Positions 63,327-64,000 of a stretch of DNA of 64,000 nucleotides are shown here, in pieces (position 1 is the first letter of the stretch; each line of letters opens with the position of its first letter). The stretch spans positions 263,257 through 327,256 of the forward strand of contig UCGV01000010.1 of the NCBI GenBank assembly GCA_900471925.1. Reading direction: 5' to 3'. The notes under the pieces were generated by a model. It did not search any database, was not told the origin of the DNA, and saw only the letters and a list, made by a program, of their open reading frames with translations. The position numbers and the translations under genes are program-made. The stretch is from Hyphomicrobiales bacterium (GTDB lineage: Bacteria; Pseudomonadota; Alphaproteobacteria; Rhizobiales; Rhizobiaceae).

Positions 63327-64000
63327 ATGCAGCCAATGCCAGACTATTCGCTCAGTGTCACCGAGCAGCTTAAATCGCTGACTTCTTCGGGGACGCTGCA
63401 GGTCGATTCCGCCCAGATGGATGTGGCCAAATGCCTCGATCGGGTGCTTGCCGCTCTCAAGCAGAAACGGCCGGCCGCCAAGAGCAGTGCGCTCGGCTGG
63501 CTGTTTGCCTCCAAAAAGAAGGAGGAGGCCGGTATAAAGGGCCTCTATATTCACGGTAGCGTCGGGCGCGGCAAGACGATGCTGATGGATATGTTCTTCC
63601 AGATGGCGCCGTGCCGGAAGAAGCGTCGCGCGCATTTCCACGAATTCATGGCCGATGTGCACAATCGCATCGCCGCCCACCGGCAGAAGCTGAAGAATGG
63701 CGAGACCAAGCAGGCCGATCCGATGCCGCCGGTCGCCGCTGCGCTGTTCGAGGAAGCGGAGCTGCTCTGCTTCGATGAATTCACGGTCACCGACATTGCC
63801 GATGCGATGATCCTGTCGCGGCTGTTTTCCGAGCTTTTCCAGCGCGGTTGCGTGCTGGTCGCGACCTCGAATGTCGAGCCCGATAATCTCTACAGGGACG
63901 GCCTCAATCGCGCGCTTTTCCTGCCCTTCGTCGGTCTGCTCAAGAAGCATGTCGAGGTGGTTACGCTCGATTCGCAGACTGATTATCGGATGGAAAAGCT
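63327..64000 (+). CDS. zapE: Cell division ATPase ZapE (AFG1-like), N-terminal part
   Basis: This gene runs off the window; 224 codons are visible without a stop. The P-loop is IHGSVGRGKTMLMDMFF and Walker B is ELLCFDEFTVTDIADAMIL. RAHFHEFMADVHNRI, LVATSNVEPDNLYRDGLNR and FLPFVGLLKKHVEVV are signatures of the AFG1/ZapE family, which interacts with the Z ring in E. coli. The start at 63327 gives MQPMPDYSLSVTEQL; an ATG nine bases later is possible. Confidence 0.9.
   Translation, partial: MQPMPDYSLSVTEQLKSLTSSGTLQVDSAQMDVAKCLDRVLAALKQKRPAAKSSALGWLFASKKKEEAGIKGLYIHGSVGRGKTMLMDMFFQMAPCRKKRRAHFHEFMADVHNRIAAHRQKLKNGETKQADPMPPVAAALFEEAELLCFDEFTVTDIADAMILSRLFSELFQRGCVLVATSNVEPDNLYRDGLNRALFLPFVGLLKKHVEVVTLDSQTDYRMEK

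Noticed and set aside
1-64000. CRISPR arrays, insertion sequences, integrases, att sites, toxin–antitoxin pairs or secondary-metabolite clusters
   Set aside because: No regularly spaced repeats, transposase or integrase motifs, or matching gene pairs were seen anywhere in the window.

Overview
The window is a GC-rich, densely packed stretch of chromosome from an alphaproteobacterium, most likely Rhizobiaceae (Rhizobium/Agrobacterium lineage). Three things support this. Housekeeping linkages are typical of the group: ffh–chorismate mutase–rpsP–rimM–trmD–rplS; dapF–mtaB–ftsY–yciB–DUF2585; ccmABCDG next to acnA; hemC–hemD–mitofilin–hemY divergent from tsaD–gpsA; sdhCDAB. Families largely restricted to alphaproteobacteria are present (DUF2794, DUF1223, DUF2585, invasion-associated locus B, an Omp19-like lipoprotein, a COG4223 mitofilin-like protein). 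Codon use is uniform. I see no rRNA, tRNA, CRISPR array, insertion sequence, prophage or integron, and no clear pseudogene.

Layout. 1–1541: response regulator and cyclic-nucleotide-binding protein, divergent from an L,D-transpeptidase. 1703–5905: aldo/keto reductase, leuC and a two-gene amino-acid ABC transporter lacking its ATPase. 6053–10536: the ribosomal/SRP block on the minus strand, preceded by a probable small RNA or attenuated leader. 11025–16277: dapF, mtaB, ftsY and two membrane proteins. 16274–19162: cytochrome c maturation genes (minus), then acnA. 22349–25166: thioredoxin-like DUF1223, DUF2794, an acetyltransferase and a Bax-inhibitor protein with a ybhL-type leader. 25346–31741: lipoprotein-release-like ABC transporter, arylesterase, ThpR, a phosphatase, PhhB, DUF1232 and an ECF sigma factor. 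32068–36889: IalB, rlmN and a COG2984/4120/1101 ABC transporter. 36916–46796: LysE exporters, SDR, argG, M3 peptidase, typA, an acetyltransferase and ppa. 46801–54614: DUF167, YggT, MFS, amidotransferase, TerB and the hem/mitofilin cluster (mostly minus). 54687–58643: tsaD, gpsA, YciI, EVE, a methyltransferase and a secreted protein. 58946–64000: succinate dehydrogenase, an Omp19-like lipoprotein and the start of zapE.

How the genes work together. Several modules are complete: succinate dehydrogenase with aconitase (TCA cycle), cytochrome c maturation (ccmABCDG), tetrapyrrole synthesis (hemC, hemD with HemY), and protein targeting (ffh with ftsY). tRNA and rRNA modification is over-represented: trmD, mtaB, tsaD and rlmN. 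MtaB acts on the t6A product made by the TsaD pathway.

The coding content is ordinary. The signals most worth a second look are non-coding: a promoter–hairpin–T-tract unit just upstream of ffh; a run of perfect dyads at 23093–23340 between the DUF1223 and DUF2794 genes; CtrA-like TTAA-N7-TTAA boxes at 41195 and 45491, with a near match at 58662; an operator-like cluster of GCGAAT hexamers upstream of a 67-residue orphan; and a dyad in the acnA promoter that could be an iron-control element. I found no convincing previously undescribed multi-gene system.
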